Source: Parachitinimonas caeni (GTDB lineage: Bacteria > Pseudomonadota > Gammaproteobacteria > Burkholderiales > Chitinimonadaceae). Taken from it: a stretch of DNA of 64,000 nt. Both the position numbers and the translations under genes were made by a program. Location: NCBI RefSeq assembly GCF_030129945.1, contig NZ_JARRAF010000007.1, positions 62,001 through 126,000 on the forward strand. Direction: 5' to 3'. The notes under the pieces are model-generated. The model had not been told where the DNA came from. It made no database searches and saw nothing but the letters and a program-made list of their open reading frames with translations. Below, in pieces: positions 1 through 8,384 of the stretch. Numbering within the stretch: position 1 is the first letter of the stretch; every line of letters starts with the position of its first letter.

Positions 1-141
1 GGTGCCTCGTTCGAGCTGGCGGCGGCGTTGTCGCTGTTGGTCCAGCTAGTAAGCGGCTTGCTGGTTGTAGGGTTACTGCGCCCATTATTGCAACGCCCAA
101 CCACCCGGCATCGGCACACCGACGAGAATACCCCAGCATGA
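1..141 (+). CDS. C-terminal end of an inner-membrane protein (partial)
   Basis: The window opens inside a reading frame (frame 1) that runs to a TGA at 139-141. The 46 visible residues are mostly hydrophobic (Ala/Leu/Val rich, one long membrane segment of roughly residues 4-30), then a short polar Arg/His/Thr tail that would be cytoplasmic. The stop overlaps the ATG of the next gene (ATGA), so the two genes are probably co-translated. The family cannot be decided from this fragment; a UPF0104/YbhN-like or other polytopic protein is possible. Confidence 0.6.
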   Translation, partial: GASFELAAALSLLVQLVSGLLVVGLLRPLLQRPTTRHRHTDENTPA

Positions 142-422
142 AAATCTTGCTTGTGTGCACCAAACAGCGCTTTGGCAACAAGCCTTCCTGCGGAGGCCGT
201 GGCAGTGAGGTACTGGCCGATACGCTGGCGCATCAGATCACCATGCGGGGACTGGCGGACCGGCTGGTTGTGCAGCGCTTTCCCTGCCTGGGTAGCTGCG
301 AAGAGGGGCCGAATGTGCGGATTACAGGTGGTGCGCTGTTCCACCATGTCTGCACCGAGCAGCTTGAGCAGATCCTCCGATGCGCGCTCGACGATGCCGC
401 ATCAGAACAACAAGATGACTGA
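138..422 (+). CDS. Small thioredoxin-like [2Fe-2S] ferredoxin
   Basis: This 94-residue protein has the cysteine layout of thioredoxin-fold [2Fe-2S] ferredoxins: Cys7 and Cys18 near the N-terminus, then Cys50-x3-Cys54 in the motif CLGSCEEGPNV. A single [2Fe-2S] cluster and a soluble electron-carrier role follow from the family; the partner is not evident. The start overlaps the stop of an upstream membrane protein by 4 bases, which suggests one operon. A two-component pair follows after 53 bases. The family is found as small stand-alone proteins and as domains of NADH dehydrogenase/hydrogenase subunits; the length here fits the stand-alone type. Confidence 0.8.
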   Translation: MKILLVCTKQRFGNKPSCGGRGSEVLADTLAHQITMRGLADRLVVQRFPCLGSCEEGPNVRITGGALFHHVCTEQLEQILRCALDDAASEQQDD

Positions 423-475
423 TCCGCACTGATGAAGTTTGAAGAACACCCATTGCCCAGATCAAAAGGAGACCC

Positions 476-1696
476 ATGATGTTAAGAAGATTGATCAACG
501 GCTATCAGCGCTATGAACTGGAATTGCTGGCCGCCATTGAAGGGCGCGTGCCAGCCGGAGACTGGCAGCAGGTCGGCAACCGTACTCGCCATGCTTTCGC
601 CGACCTCAGCCAGATTGAGCGACAACAGCTGTCATCTCTGGTCAGGCGTTATCAGGGCTGGCAAGGGGTATGGTTCCTGATCCGGCTGATCGCGGCTGCG
701 AGCCTGATCGGCCTGTGTATTCACCTGGGATGGCCCCAGCTGTTTGGATTGCTGGAGGCGATTGCCATTGCCAACGCCTTTGCCCTGGTCACAGGCATGG
801 CATTGCTGGTGGGCTGGGTGGACTATCGGCGGATCATGGCGTATCGCTCCCGTCGATTGGTGCTACTAGGCATTCTCTGGGCGGCCGGTGTGCTGGCTGG
901 CGCCACCGGGGTTCTGCTGCTTCTGGGCAAATCGCCATCAATCCTGTTTGGATTGGTTGGCCGGGTTGTACTGATCGGCGGAACAATAGGCGGCCTGGCT
1001 TACATTGGCCTGACCATGCTGGTCAGCATGTTGCGCAACCGCGAGTATCAAGCCTTGAGCGAGCAGCTGCGTGCAGAAGCCGAACACGAGCGGCTGGAAC
1101 GCCAGCTCAGCGACTCGCGCCTGAAGCTGTTACTGGCCCAGATTGAGCCGCACTTTCTGTTTAATACGCTGGGTGCCGTACAACAGCTGGCCGAGCACGG
1201 AGCGCCACGCGCTGCCGCGCTGACGGCAGACCTGATCGTATTCCTGCGCAGCAGCATGACCCAGCTACGCGCAGACAAAGTCAGCCTGGCCGACGACTTC
1301 AAGCAGGCCGAAGCCTACTTGCGAGTCATGCAGGTGCGGCTGGGTAACCGGCTACGGTTCGAACTCCACTTGCCTGAAACGCTGGCATCGCATCAGATTC
1401 CATCCATGCTATTACTGACACTGGTTGAAAATGCCATCAAACACGGCATTGAACCCGCCTTGCGTGGGGGAGCGGTGATCATCACAGCCAGCCAGCAGGA
1501 TGCGTGCCTGATCCTGCGCGTTGAAGATACTGGCGTAGGCCTGAAGGACAAGATCAGCGAAAGCGGGGTTGGCCTTGCGAATATTCGCGAACGGCTCCAT
1601 CTCGTATATGACAGCAGCGCCGACCTGACCTTGGCAGCAGGTGAAGAAGCAGGAGCCATTGCCACGCTGAGCCTGCCTCTCCATCACACAGCCTAG
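476..1696 (+). CDS. LytS/AlgZ-type sensor histidine kinase
   Basis: This 406-residue membrane sensor kinase has about four hydrophobic segments between residues 60 and 190, a short coiled linker (about 195-220), then a His_kinase (PF06580-type) dimerisation/phosphoacceptor segment with IEPHFLFNTL (His about 225). An HATPase domain follows, with the N box LVENAIKHGIE (about 316-326) and a DTGVGL G box. This architecture belongs to the LytS/YehU/AlgZ class, which phosphorylates LytTR-type regulators; exactly such a regulator follows 82 bases downstream. The start has AAGGAG about 5 bases upstream; the next codon is also ATG. No periplasmic sensor domain is visible, so the signal is probably sensed in or near the membrane. 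Confidence 0.92.
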   Translation: MMLRRLINGYQRYELELLAAIEGRVPAGDWQQVGNRTRHAFADLSQIERQQLSSLVRRYQGWQGVWFLIRLIAAASLIGLCIHLGWPQLFGLLEAIAIANAFALVTGMALLVGWVDYRRIMAYRSRRLVLLGILWAAGVLAGATGVLLLLGKSPSILFGLVGRVVLIGGTIGGLAYIGLTMLVSMLRNREYQALSEQLRAEAEHERLERQLSDSRLKLLLAQIEPHFLFNTLGAVQQLAEHGAPRAAALTADLIVFLRSSMTQLRADKVSLADDFKQAEAYLRVMQVRLGNRLRFELHLPETLASHQIPSMLLLTLVENAIKHGIEPALRGGAVIITASQQDACLILRVEDTGVGLKDKISESGVGLANIRERLHLVYDSSADLTLAAGEEAGAIATLSLPLHHTA

Positions 1697-1778
1697 GTTC
1701 TGTTAGCGTTTAAACATGAAGCAAGGCGCCAATTAATCGAACCAGCCGAACTGAAACCAAGCGGCTAACGGAGTCTGC

Positions 1779-2528
1779 ATGAACCCGAAAATTCTGATCG
1801 CAGAAGATGAACCGCTGATGCGCGAGCGATTGTCAGCGATGCTGCGCGAGCTGTGGCCGGAAGCGCAGATTGTGGTCGAGGCCGAAAACGGCAACGACGC
1901 CTGGGATGGCTTTCTGGAGCACGAGCCGGATGTGGTGTTTCTGGATATCCGCATGCCAGGGCTCTCCGGGCTGGAAGTGGCAGAGCGGATCGGCACCAAC
2001 GCCCATCAGGTCTTTGTCACCGCTTATGACCAATATGCTGTCGATGCCTTTGATACCGGCGCCGTGGACTACCTGCTCAAACCCGTGCAGGTAGAGCGGC
2101 TGGAAAAAACCATTGAGCGCATCAAGCAGAAGCTGACAGCACCGCCGGATGATCTGGCGCAGATTCTCAGCCAGCTCAAGGCCGTTGTACCCCAGACCCG
2201 ACCCGAGAAACTCACCTGGATCAAGGCCAGCGTCGGCAAGCAGATCAAGCTGATCCACGTTGATGACATCCTGTTCTTCCAGTCGGACACCAAATACACC
2301 CGCATCGTGCTGACCGACTTCGAAGCGCTGGTGCGCACACCCCTCAAAGACATGCTGGAGGGACTGGACCCGGATCTGTTCTGGCAGATTCATCGCGGCA
2401 CGGTCGTCAATGCCCGGCAGATTGCGGCTGCCGAGCGACTGGATGCGGAGCGTATGCAGGTGTTGCTGAAAAACCACCCGGAAAAGCTGCCCGTCAGCCG
2501 GGCGTTTACGCATTTATTCAAAGACTGA
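1779..2528 (+). CDS. LytTR-family response regulator
   Basis: This is a 249-residue response regulator. The N-terminal receiver domain has the acidic pair at residues 10-11, the phosphorylatable Asp56 in FLDIRMPG, and the conserved Thr/Lys positions (VTAYD, LLKPV). A linker (about 120-145) leads to a C-terminal LytTR DNA-binding domain with the typical FFQSDTKYTRI and FWQIHRGTVVN stretches. It is the partner of the LytS-type kinase immediately upstream. It resembles AlgR, but no target genes can be inferred here. An RBS-like CGGAG lies 7 bases before the ATG. Confidence 0.93.
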   Translation: MNPKILIAEDEPLMRERLSAMLRELWPEAQIVVEAENGNDAWDGFLEHEPDVVFLDIRMPGLSGLEVAERIGTNAHQVFVTAYDQYAVDAFDTGAVDYLLKPVQVERLEKTIERIKQKLTAPPDDLAQILSQLKAVVPQTRPEKLTWIKASVGKQIKLIHVDDILFFQSDTKYTRIVLTDFEALVRTPLKDMLEGLDPDLFWQIHRGTVVNARQIAAAERLDAERMQVLLKNHPEKLPVSRAFTHLFKD

Positions 2529-2549
2529 CGCCGCCACGAAACGGCCCGC

Positions 2550-3122
2550 ATGAACTACCTCGCCCATCTGTATCTCTCCGAGCCGACACCGGCTTTCCGC
2601 GTCGGCAGCCTGCTGCCGGATGTACTCTCGCTGGCACAGTTGCAGCAGTTGCCTGATGCCTTTCATGCCGGCATTGCCCGCCATCGCCAGATTGATGCGT
2701 ATACCGATGCCCACCCGCTGGTCAGGCAAAGCATCCGCCGCATCAGCCCTGACTATCGGCGGTTTGCGCCGGTACTCATCGATATTTACTACGACCATCT
2801 GCTCGCGCAGGCCTGGCAGCGTTATGCGCAACAACCGCTTGAGCAGTTTGCGACCGAGGTCTACGCCGCGTTCGAGCGGCATCTGCACGAACTACCGACA
2901 TTCTTGCATGAACGATTTGAGGTCATGGCCGCAGAGGACTGGCTGTGCCATTACCGCGAGCCAGCCGGCATCCAGCAAACCCTGGTCCGCATTGGCAACC
3001 GGCTGCGCCGACCCGTTGATCTAGGCGGCGCCTTTACCGCGCTTGATCAGCAACGCGAGCGGCTTAGCAGCGACTTCGCCGAATTTTTCCCGCAGCTGGT
3101 CGCCCATATCCAGGCACGCTGA
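2550..3122 (+). CDS. acpH: Acyl carrier protein phosphodiesterase (AcpH-like)
   Basis: The 190-residue product begins MNYLAHLYLS and contains GSLLPDV, HRQIDAYTDAHP and YYDHLLA, all hallmarks of the AcpH family (DUF479). These proteins hydrolyse the 4'-phosphopantetheine arm from holo-ACP and share an HD-like metal-binding fold. His/Asp residues at HRQID and YYDH would be the metal ligands. The length matches E. coli AcpH (about 193). It starts 21 bases after the response regulator and may be read through from that operon, although no functional tie is obvious. Confidence 0.9.
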   Translation: MNYLAHLYLSEPTPAFRVGSLLPDVLSLAQLQQLPDAFHAGIARHRQIDAYTDAHPLVRQSIRRISPDYRRFAPVLIDIYYDHLLAQAWQRYAQQPLEQFATEVYAAFERHLHELPTFLHERFEVMAAEDWLCHYREPAGIQQTLVRIGNRLRRPVDLGGAFTALDQQRERLSSDFAEFFPQLVAHIQAR

Positions 3123-3211
3123 GCTGCCTGCACATCGAGGCAGGTCAGCGTCACGTCACACCCGATCGGTCATTGCATTATCAGAAGCGACTGGTGGGCG
3201 AGAGGGGGAAA

Positions 3212-3722
3212 TAACGGGATGCGAAAGTACACTTGCCCCCTCAGCAGCGAAGCCCCCGAAGGCCAGGCATGCCGGACATTGCAGCGATTGGGAGATCGGG
3301 CGGTTGAGCTGAAACACGAGGAATCCCTCTCTGATATGTGACAGTACGTTGGGCAAAAAACGCTCTGTAACCATGGAAGAGGGTTGGCAGGGTGATTCCG
3401 CCGGAGAAGCATGCGGAGTTTGTGGCGTGCGTGGAAAAGGTACTGGATGTTTCACTCAATACGCACACGCCCGTTGCATTGTACGAAGCCTTCGAGCCCG
3501 CTACGACCAAGGCCTTATGGGGTGGATTTGAGTTTGTCTCGACGCCCAAGCATCGAAGTTGCAGAGACTGAGCTGAATGTACTGATTACACAGTGCCTGA
3601 ACCGTCGTATTGGCGACTTCGAGACCCTGTGTAGCGAGGTCGCTGCTTGGCAACTTCATCATGACCGGCAACAGCGCCCGCTTGGAGTGTACGGGGTCGG
3701 CAGGAGAAATTCGATTCGTGTT
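3212..3722 (+). pseudogene. Decayed IS630-family transposase remnant
   Basis: No intact gene lies here, but plus-strand translation in alternating frames recovers ordered pieces of an IS630-type transposase. An N-terminal piece in the frame of 3240 contains EAPEGQACRTLQRLGDRAVEL. After an in-frame stop, VIPPEKHAEFVACVEKVLDV lies in the frame of 3392. This jumps directly to LNTHTPVALYEAFEPA, and after a further frameshift to VAETELNVLITQCLNRRIGD and ETLCSEVAAW (about 3550-3660). The middle of the DDE catalytic domain, between LDV and LNTHT, is deleted. At least two frameshifts, two stops and one internal deletion make it non-functional. The family assignment rests on my memory of IS630 consensus motifs; ends and target-site duplications were not found. 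Confidence 0.8.
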
Positions 3723-3736
3723 GGGTGCCGGCAGGC

Positions 3737-4861
3737 TTACGGAGAGGTCAATTCCCTCGCCGTTGCTTCGAAGGCATTGATCAGCGCAGCATCGAAGCGA
3801 GTGTCGAGGCCGCCATTGACGTCGAAAACCGTACGCAGGACACCTCTTCGATAGGCATCGCCGGTCTGGCCCGCCACATGCTCGAATAGCAGGTCGGCAC
3901 AGGCCAGCATCTGAGCACCGGGATGCGGCGGGAGGCTGTAGTCCGGCGCGGGAATCCCGGCGCCATTCGCCCAGAGATGATGCTGGCGAATAATCTGCGC
4001 CGCCTCGGCACAGTCGGGCGAGACCGCCAGCAGCCAGCTGGCGGCGGTTTGTGGATGCTCAGCCCAAACAGGCCAATCATCGGTCTTGGGCTTGGGAGGG
4101 GTGAGCAATAGCCGGTCTGGCAAAGCCAGCAGCCCGACATCATGCCAACTGACGGCAATCGACAGCAGGTCCGGGTTGCATGGCTGCAGGTAGCGCTGGT
4201 TCAAGGCCAGCACCAGCGCCCGCTGGCTGGCTAGCCGCCCCTGCCAGGCAGGCATGCGTCGCTCCAGGGCATCGGCCAGTTGATCACCCACCGACAGGGC
4301 ACGGGCCAGACTGCCCGGATCAGCTTCCGGAGTATCAGCCCCCTCATCGCCCTGCCAGGCACTGTGCGCCGCCATCAGGATGTGCCGTGATAGCTCATCG
4401 GCCTGTTCCTGATCGTTGGCCTGCGATAGCTGCTGGATCAGCCGGGTCAGGGCATCGCGGGGTTTTGTATCGAACTGGTGGGTCTGTACCAGCACCATCA
4501 TCATTTCCTGCACCTGATCCATGCTTTGCAGCAACGCTTCGGCAACCAGGGCCGAACACAGAAAGGTGCGGTCGCGCAGCTTCTGCATGACATCTTCGAG
4601 ATGGTGAACAAACTGCATGATGGGGATGGCATTGCAGTAGCCAAAGTCCCCCTTGATGGTATGCATGCGCCGAAAGGCACTCGATAGCAGCTCGACCGAG
4701 TGCGGTGCCTGAACCAGGCGGTGCAGATCGCTTTCCAGCAGCGGCAGGTGGTCTTGTACCTCAACCACCACATCTGGCAGTAATCCGAAATCGACATCGG
4801 CAGCGTGCATGGTCCACCCAACTGAGTTGAAATCCGCCGCACCAGGCCAGCCAGCATCCAT
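3737..4861 (-). CDS. Hpt domain protein with a degenerate HD-GYP domain
   Basis: This 374-residue soluble protein has two recognisable parts. Residues about 25-125 form a histidine phosphotransfer (Hpt) four-helix domain with the phosphoacceptor His67 in MHTIKGDFGYC. Residues about 185-370 resemble an HD-GYP domain: SWHDVG (His240-Asp241), EHP (His269), HH at 294-295 and NGAGIP (299-304), where HD-GYP enzymes have DGxGYP. The usual first His upstream of the HD pair is not evident, so c-di-GMP phosphodiesterase activity is uncertain. A start at 4810 is also possible. The combination suggests a phosphorelay protein linked to c-di-GMP or chemotaxis-type signalling; no partner gene adjoins it. 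Confidence 0.75.
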   Translation of the reverse strand: MDAGWPGAADFNSVGWTMHAADVDFGLLPDVVVEVQDHLPLLESDLHRLVQAPHSVELLSSAFRRMHTIKGDFGYCNAIPIMQFVHHLEDVMQKLRDRTFLCSALVAEALLQSMDQVQEMMMVLVQTHQFDTKPRDALTRLIQQLSQANDQEQADELSRHILMAAHSAWQGDEGADTPEADPGSLARALSVGDQLADALERRMPAWQGRLASQRALVLALNQRYLQPCNPDLLSIAVSWHDVGLLALPDRLLLTPPKPKTDDWPVWAEHPQTAASWLLAVSPDCAEAAQIIRQHHLWANGAGIPAPDYSLPPHPGAQMLACADLLFEHVAGQTGDAYRRGVLRTVFDVNGGLDTRFDAALINAFEATARELTSP

Positions 4862-4914
4862 GGCTACCGGATAGGGTCAACCTTCAATATAGCTGACAGA
4901 TGAAGGCACCGGTT

Positions 4915-5835
4915 TCATAACCGCACCTGCACACGCTCCTGCCCTGCAAACCACTCGCTGGCAAAATCGATCAGCGCCCGCACCTTGGCGGGTTGTGGCT
5001 GGCGATAGGGGTATACGAGGTAGATGGGGAAGTACGGCAGATCGTAGTCCGGCATCACCCGCTGCAGCCGTCCGGCCTGGACATCGGGCTCGACTCGATA
5101 ACGCGGCAGGCAAGCAAAGCCGGCACCTTGCAGGCAGAGCTTCTGAATCAGCTGGTAATCGTTGATCTTCAACCAGCTACAGACCTCGACACTGGTGGAC
5201 GCATCTGCCAGAAAAAACAACCAGCGCTCTGCATCACGAAAATGGCCATTGACGATACACGGCAAGGTCGCCAACTGCTCCGGCCGGGTGGGCGCCCCCA
5301 CCTGCGCAATCAGTGCCGGCGATGCCACCAGCCAATCCCGCCGCACGCCTACCGGCTTGGCAATCAGCCGATCGCTCTGGCCTGGGCTTGAGCGTATTCC
5401 CAAGTCAAACCCATCGGCTTCGAGATCGCGAAAGTTGAGGCTCAGATCAACATCCACCTTGATCGCGGGGTAACGCTGCTTGAAGGCAAGCAGAAAGTCC
5501 GCCAGGAAGACTTCTCCGAACGTGGTTGGTGCAGTGATGCGCAGCAGACCACTCACTTCCTGCCGCACATTGGTCACCGCGCGACCAGCCGCTTCGAGCG
5601 TCTCGCGCAGCTGCTGGCAATAGCCAAGATAAATCTGCCCTGCTTCGGTTACCGTCAGCCGCCGGGTTGTTCTATAGAGGAGTTGCACCCCCAGCGCGCT
5701 TTCAAGCTGAGCAACCTGTTTGGACACATGCGCCTTGGAACAGCCCAGCTGTTCTGCCGCCCGCGTGAATCCTCCGGCTTCAGCCACGCACAGATAGGCC
5801 ATGGCCCAGTCGATATGAGAAGCAATTGTTTCCAT
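4915..5835 (-). CDS. LysR-family transcriptional regulator
   Basis: This 306-residue protein has an N-terminal winged helix-turn-helix (about residues 5-65, with FTRAAEQLGCSKAHVSKQV and QLLYRTTRRLTVTEAG). A LysR substrate-binding domain follows (about 90-295), of the PA0477/CrgA-like type that often controls a divergent oxidoreductase gene. I chose the ATG at 5835 rather than an upstream one at 5898, because the family begins a few residues before the HTH. It is divergent from an SDR gene at 5940, with 104 bases between them, the standard LysR target arrangement. The effector is unknown. Confidence 0.9.
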   Translation of the reverse strand: METIASHIDWAMAYLCVAEAGGFTRAAEQLGCSKAHVSKQVAQLESALGVQLLYRTTRRLTVTEAGQIYLGYCQQLRETLEAAGRAVTNVRQEVSGLLRITAPTTFGEVFLADFLLAFKQRYPAIKVDVDLSLNFRDLEADGFDLGIRSSPGQSDRLIAKPVGVRRDWLVASPALIAQVGAPTRPEQLATLPCIVNGHFRDAERWLFFLADASTSVEVCSWLKINDYQLIQKLCLQGAGFACLPRYRVEPDVQAGRLQRVMPDYDLPYFPIYLVYPYRQPQPAKVRALIDFASEWFAGQERVQVRL

Positions 5836-5845
5836 ATAGTTGACG

Positions 5846-5870
5846 ATAATTCCAGTTTCACCCCGATTAT
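5846..5870. promoter_or_regulatory. Candidate LysR-type operator
   Basis: The 104-base gap between the divergent LysR and SDR genes contains the small dyad ATAAT-N15-ATTAT (5846-5850 and 5866-5870), an AT-rich interrupted palindrome of the size LysR proteins bind. It sits near the regulator's own start, as expected for autoregulation plus control of the divergent gene. This is a pattern match only. Confidence 0.3.
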
Positions 5871-5939
5871 CCCAGCCGGGCAAAGCGCTAAGATGCATCC
5901 ATCAACTGTTCACCATCACTCGACACCAAGGAGCAAGTC

Positions 5940-6539
5940 ATGAAGATCATCGTTATCGGCGCTAACGGCACAATCGGCAAAAGCATTGTAAATGAACTCT
6001 CTTCCCGCCATGAGATTATCAAGGTTGGCAAATCCAGCGGCGACTTTCAGGTTGATATCACCGACATCAACAGCGTTCGTGCCTTGTTTGAAAAGGTCGG
6101 AAAAGTCGATGCGATTGTTTCTGCTGCAGGTAATGTTCACTTCGGACCACTATCCGATATCACTCCTGAGCAATACGGCATTGGTCTGCAGGACAAATTG
6201 ATGGGCCAGGTAAATCTGGCGCTGGTCGGTCAGCACTTTTTGAACGATGGCGGCTCGATTACGCTGACTAGCGGGATTCTCACCCGCAACCCGATCCGCT
6301 ACGGCAGCAGTGCCTCGATGGTCAACGGCGCGCTCGAAGCCTTTGCCGTCGCCGCAGCCATCGAACTGCCACGCGGCATACGCATCAATGTTGTCAGCCC
6401 GAACGTTTTGCAGGAGTCCATGGATGCCTACGGCCCCTACTTCCGTGGCTTTGAGGCCGTGCCTGCCGCCCGGGTGGCCCTGGCCTTCTCACGTAGCGTG
6501 GAAGGTGCGCAGACCGGCCAGGTTTACGAGGTTTTCTAA
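5940..6539 (+). CDS. Atypical short-chain dehydrogenase (Lin1944-like)
   Basis: This is a 199-residue SDR-fold protein. The N-terminal Rossmann motif GANGTIGK (residues 7-14) binds NAD(P), and NVVSPNVLQ plus TGQVYEV near the end are SDR-like. It lacks the classical catalytic Tyr-x3-Lys: aligning GALEAF with the usual helix puts Ala and Asn where Tyr and Lys should be. This matches the small Lin1944-like SDR group, known for missing active-site residues and having no defined function. AAGGAG precedes the ATG by 7 bases. The divergent LysR gene is its probable regulator, and a terminator follows at 6583-6624. Confidence 0.85.
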   Translation: MKIIVIGANGTIGKSIVNELSSRHEIIKVGKSSGDFQVDITDINSVRALFEKVGKVDAIVSAAGNVHFGPLSDITPEQYGIGLQDKLMGQVNLALVGQHFLNDGGSITLTSGILTRNPIRYGSSASMVNGALEAFAVAAAIELPRGIRINVVSPNVLQESMDAYGPYFRGFEAVPAARVALAFSRSVEGAQTGQVYEVF

Positions 6540-6582
6540 GTTCAGATTCAGTAATCTGCCCCATTTTCCTCGATGACTCCTG

Positions 6583-6624
6583 TTGCCAATCCGCCTCACC
6601 CATCTGGGGCGATTGGCAATTTTT
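6583..6624 (+). terminator. Rho-independent terminator after the SDR gene
   Basis: A 9-bp inverted repeat (TTGCCAATC, 6583-6591, and GATTGGCAA, 6611-6619), with additional inner GC pairing, is followed directly by a run of five T. It lies 44 bases past the SDR stop. The remainder of the gap up to rsgA at 6889 shows no gene. Confidence 0.75.
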
Positions 6625-6888
6625 CTTGCCAGCGACCGCTGTCGAGCGCGACACTGGCCGTCCTTTCAAACCCGATTGTGGAGGCTGCCATGCGTACATC
6701 TGATCTTGCCCCCCTTTCGGCCGCCTGAACCCAGGTTCATCAGCTCGCACCCATTTTCCCAGCATTTCAGGCTGTTCCGGTCTTTGACCGACGTGCATTG
6801 ATTCGCCTTTTGGCGGCCGATTTCGTTCCTCGCGCGCTACTGCGCCGTGGTTCTACTCGAACTCATTGCATTCGGACATTTCAAGACC

Positions 6889-7959
6889 ATGATCCATTTC
6901 GATTTCGCTCGCCTCGCGAGCATCGGCCTGACTCAAACTTTCGTACAACAGCTCTACACCCAGACTTACCCAGACAACACTCAGCTGTATCGCGTGGTAG
7001 ATGTCCAGCGCGAACACCTCATGCTGCACGATGGCTGCGATAGCCATTTTGCGCGCCCCCACCCTAGCCTGATCCGCAGCCTGCTTGATGAATTCACAGT
7101 CTTGGCAGTGGGCGATTGGGTACTGGCTGAGCGCCGGGACCACCAGGAACTCTGGGTCACCCGGCGTCTGGACCCAATCAACCACCTGTCTCGCCGAAAT
7201 GCAGACGGCATCAGTCAGGCGGTTGCCAGCAATATCGACACCGCGCTGATCGTCATGGGGCTGGATCTGGACTATAACCTGCGACGGCTGGAGCGCTTTC
7301 TGGCCATCGCTATCACGGCACGCATCAACCCGGTTGTGGTACTAACCAAGGCGGACCTCGCTACAAACCTGGCCAGTCAGGTCGAGGCGGTCCGCCAGCG
7401 AGTCCCGCCCCACATTGAGGTGCTGGCCATCAATGGCCTTTCCACAACAACGCGGCAACAACTCGTGCCCTGGCTGACGCCCGGCCAGACCCTGGTATTG
7501 ATTGGCTCAAGCGGTGCCGGCAAATCCACGCTGACCAACACGCTGACCGAATCCAATCAGCAAAATACCGGCAGCGTCAGAGAGGACGATGGGCGCGGCC
7601 GCCATACCACCACCAGCCGCTCGTTGCACCGTTGCCCCGGTGGCGCTTGCATCATTGACACACCCGGCATCCGCACTCTGCGCCCAGATGCTGACGAAGC
7701 GACCGTCGGCGCTTCATTTGAGGACATCACCAGCCTGGCCGAGCAATGCCGTTTCAAGGACTGCAAGCATCTCGAAGAACCCGGTTGCGCCGTGCGGGAT
7801 GCGATTCCGCCAGACCGGCTGCGCAATTACCACAAGCTTTTGCGGGAAGTCCGGCGCGATCAGATGACCGCACTCGAATATAAAGAGCAGGTCGCCAAGT
7901 GGAAGGCACGCTCGCGCGCCAGTCGCGCCACGATTCGCGCCAAAGGACGCATCGTCTAA
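6889..7959 (+). CDS. rsgA: Ribosome small-subunit-dependent GTPase A
   Basis: This is a circularly permuted GTPase of 356 residues. An N-terminal OB-like domain is followed by the G motifs in the order TKAD (G4), GSSGAGKST (G1/P-loop) and DTPGIRTL (G3). A zinc-binding C-terminal segment has C-x4-C-x-H-x6-C (CRFKDCKHLEEPGC). RsgA (YjeQ) binds the 30S subunit and drives late maturation and release of RbfA. I prefer the ATG at 6889 (MIHFDFARL); an in-frame GTG at 6847 would add 14 residues. It appears monocistronic. Confidence 0.92.
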   Translation: MIHFDFARLASIGLTQTFVQQLYTQTYPDNTQLYRVVDVQREHLMLHDGCDSHFARPHPSLIRSLLDEFTVLAVGDWVLAERRDHQELWVTRRLDPINHLSRRNADGISQAVASNIDTALIVMGLDLDYNLRRLERFLAIAITARINPVVVLTKADLATNLASQVEAVRQRVPPHIEVLAINGLSTTTRQQLVPWLTPGQTLVLIGSSGAGKSTLTNTLTESNQQNTGSVREDDGRGRHTTTSRSLHRCPGGACIIDTPGIRTLRPDADEATVGASFEDITSLAEQCRFKDCKHLEEPGCAVRDAIPPDRLRNYHKLLREVRRDQMTALEYKEQVAKWKARSRASRATIRAKGRIV

Positions 7960-7965
7960 CCCAAG

Positions 7966-7988
7966 CCGGGGCGGTCTGACCGCCCCGG
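7966..7988 (+). terminator. GC-rich hairpin after rsgA
   Basis: A perfect 10-bp inverted repeat (7966-7975 and 7979-7988) with a 3-base loop lies 6 bases after the rsgA stop. No T-run follows, so it is a weak intrinsic terminator or a 3' stabilising hairpin. The following 8000-8285 stretch becomes AT-rich and holds no gene I can support. Confidence 0.5.
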
Positions 7989-8289
7989 CGCAGAAACCAC
8001 ACCTGCCACGGCCACAACAGAACCGACGCACGTCTCCCTCTAAACAATCTTCATGCCATCAAGCCTGGCTCCGCTAACCCATTTTTTTGTTTTCGGAAAA
8101 TGCCCGATTTAATTCCCGCCAACCGGGACATTCATCCTGTTATTCAAATAATAAAAATGTGAAATTTTACCGAAATAGCTTCTGGTCATTTCCAACCCAG
8201 CCATACAAGCGCTTTATTTTTCAAGATATTTCCGCAAATAGTCCATTCGGCCATACTCCAAATGGCTAACCGCACAATTACCAGCGCAA

Positions 8290-8318
8290 TTGCGCAATGC
8301 ATTTCATGCAGATAAATT
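8290..8318 (+). promoter_or_regulatory. Sigma70-like promoter of leader peptide 1
   Basis: A -35-like TTGCGC (8290-8295), a 17-base spacer and a -10-like TAAATT (8313-8318) precede the first peptide gene. The same elements with the same spacing occur before the second peptide at 9618-9646. The whole 99 bases before each ATG align without a gap, sharing GCAATTGC, GATAAATT, TCCATCAAYCCAT and the GGAGC ribosome-binding site. Conservation between the two copies is the main support. Confidence 0.6.
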
Positions 8319-8384
8319 CAATAGCGATGGATGCGATAAATCCATCAACCCATTCAAACCGCAGGTAATCAATTTGGAGCCGTC

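Noticed and set aside
3411-3854. 147-codon plus-strand frame
   Set aside because: Only its middle part carries transposase-like residues, after a frameshift; the rest runs antisense into the Hpt/HD gene. It is part of the IS630 remnant, not a gene.
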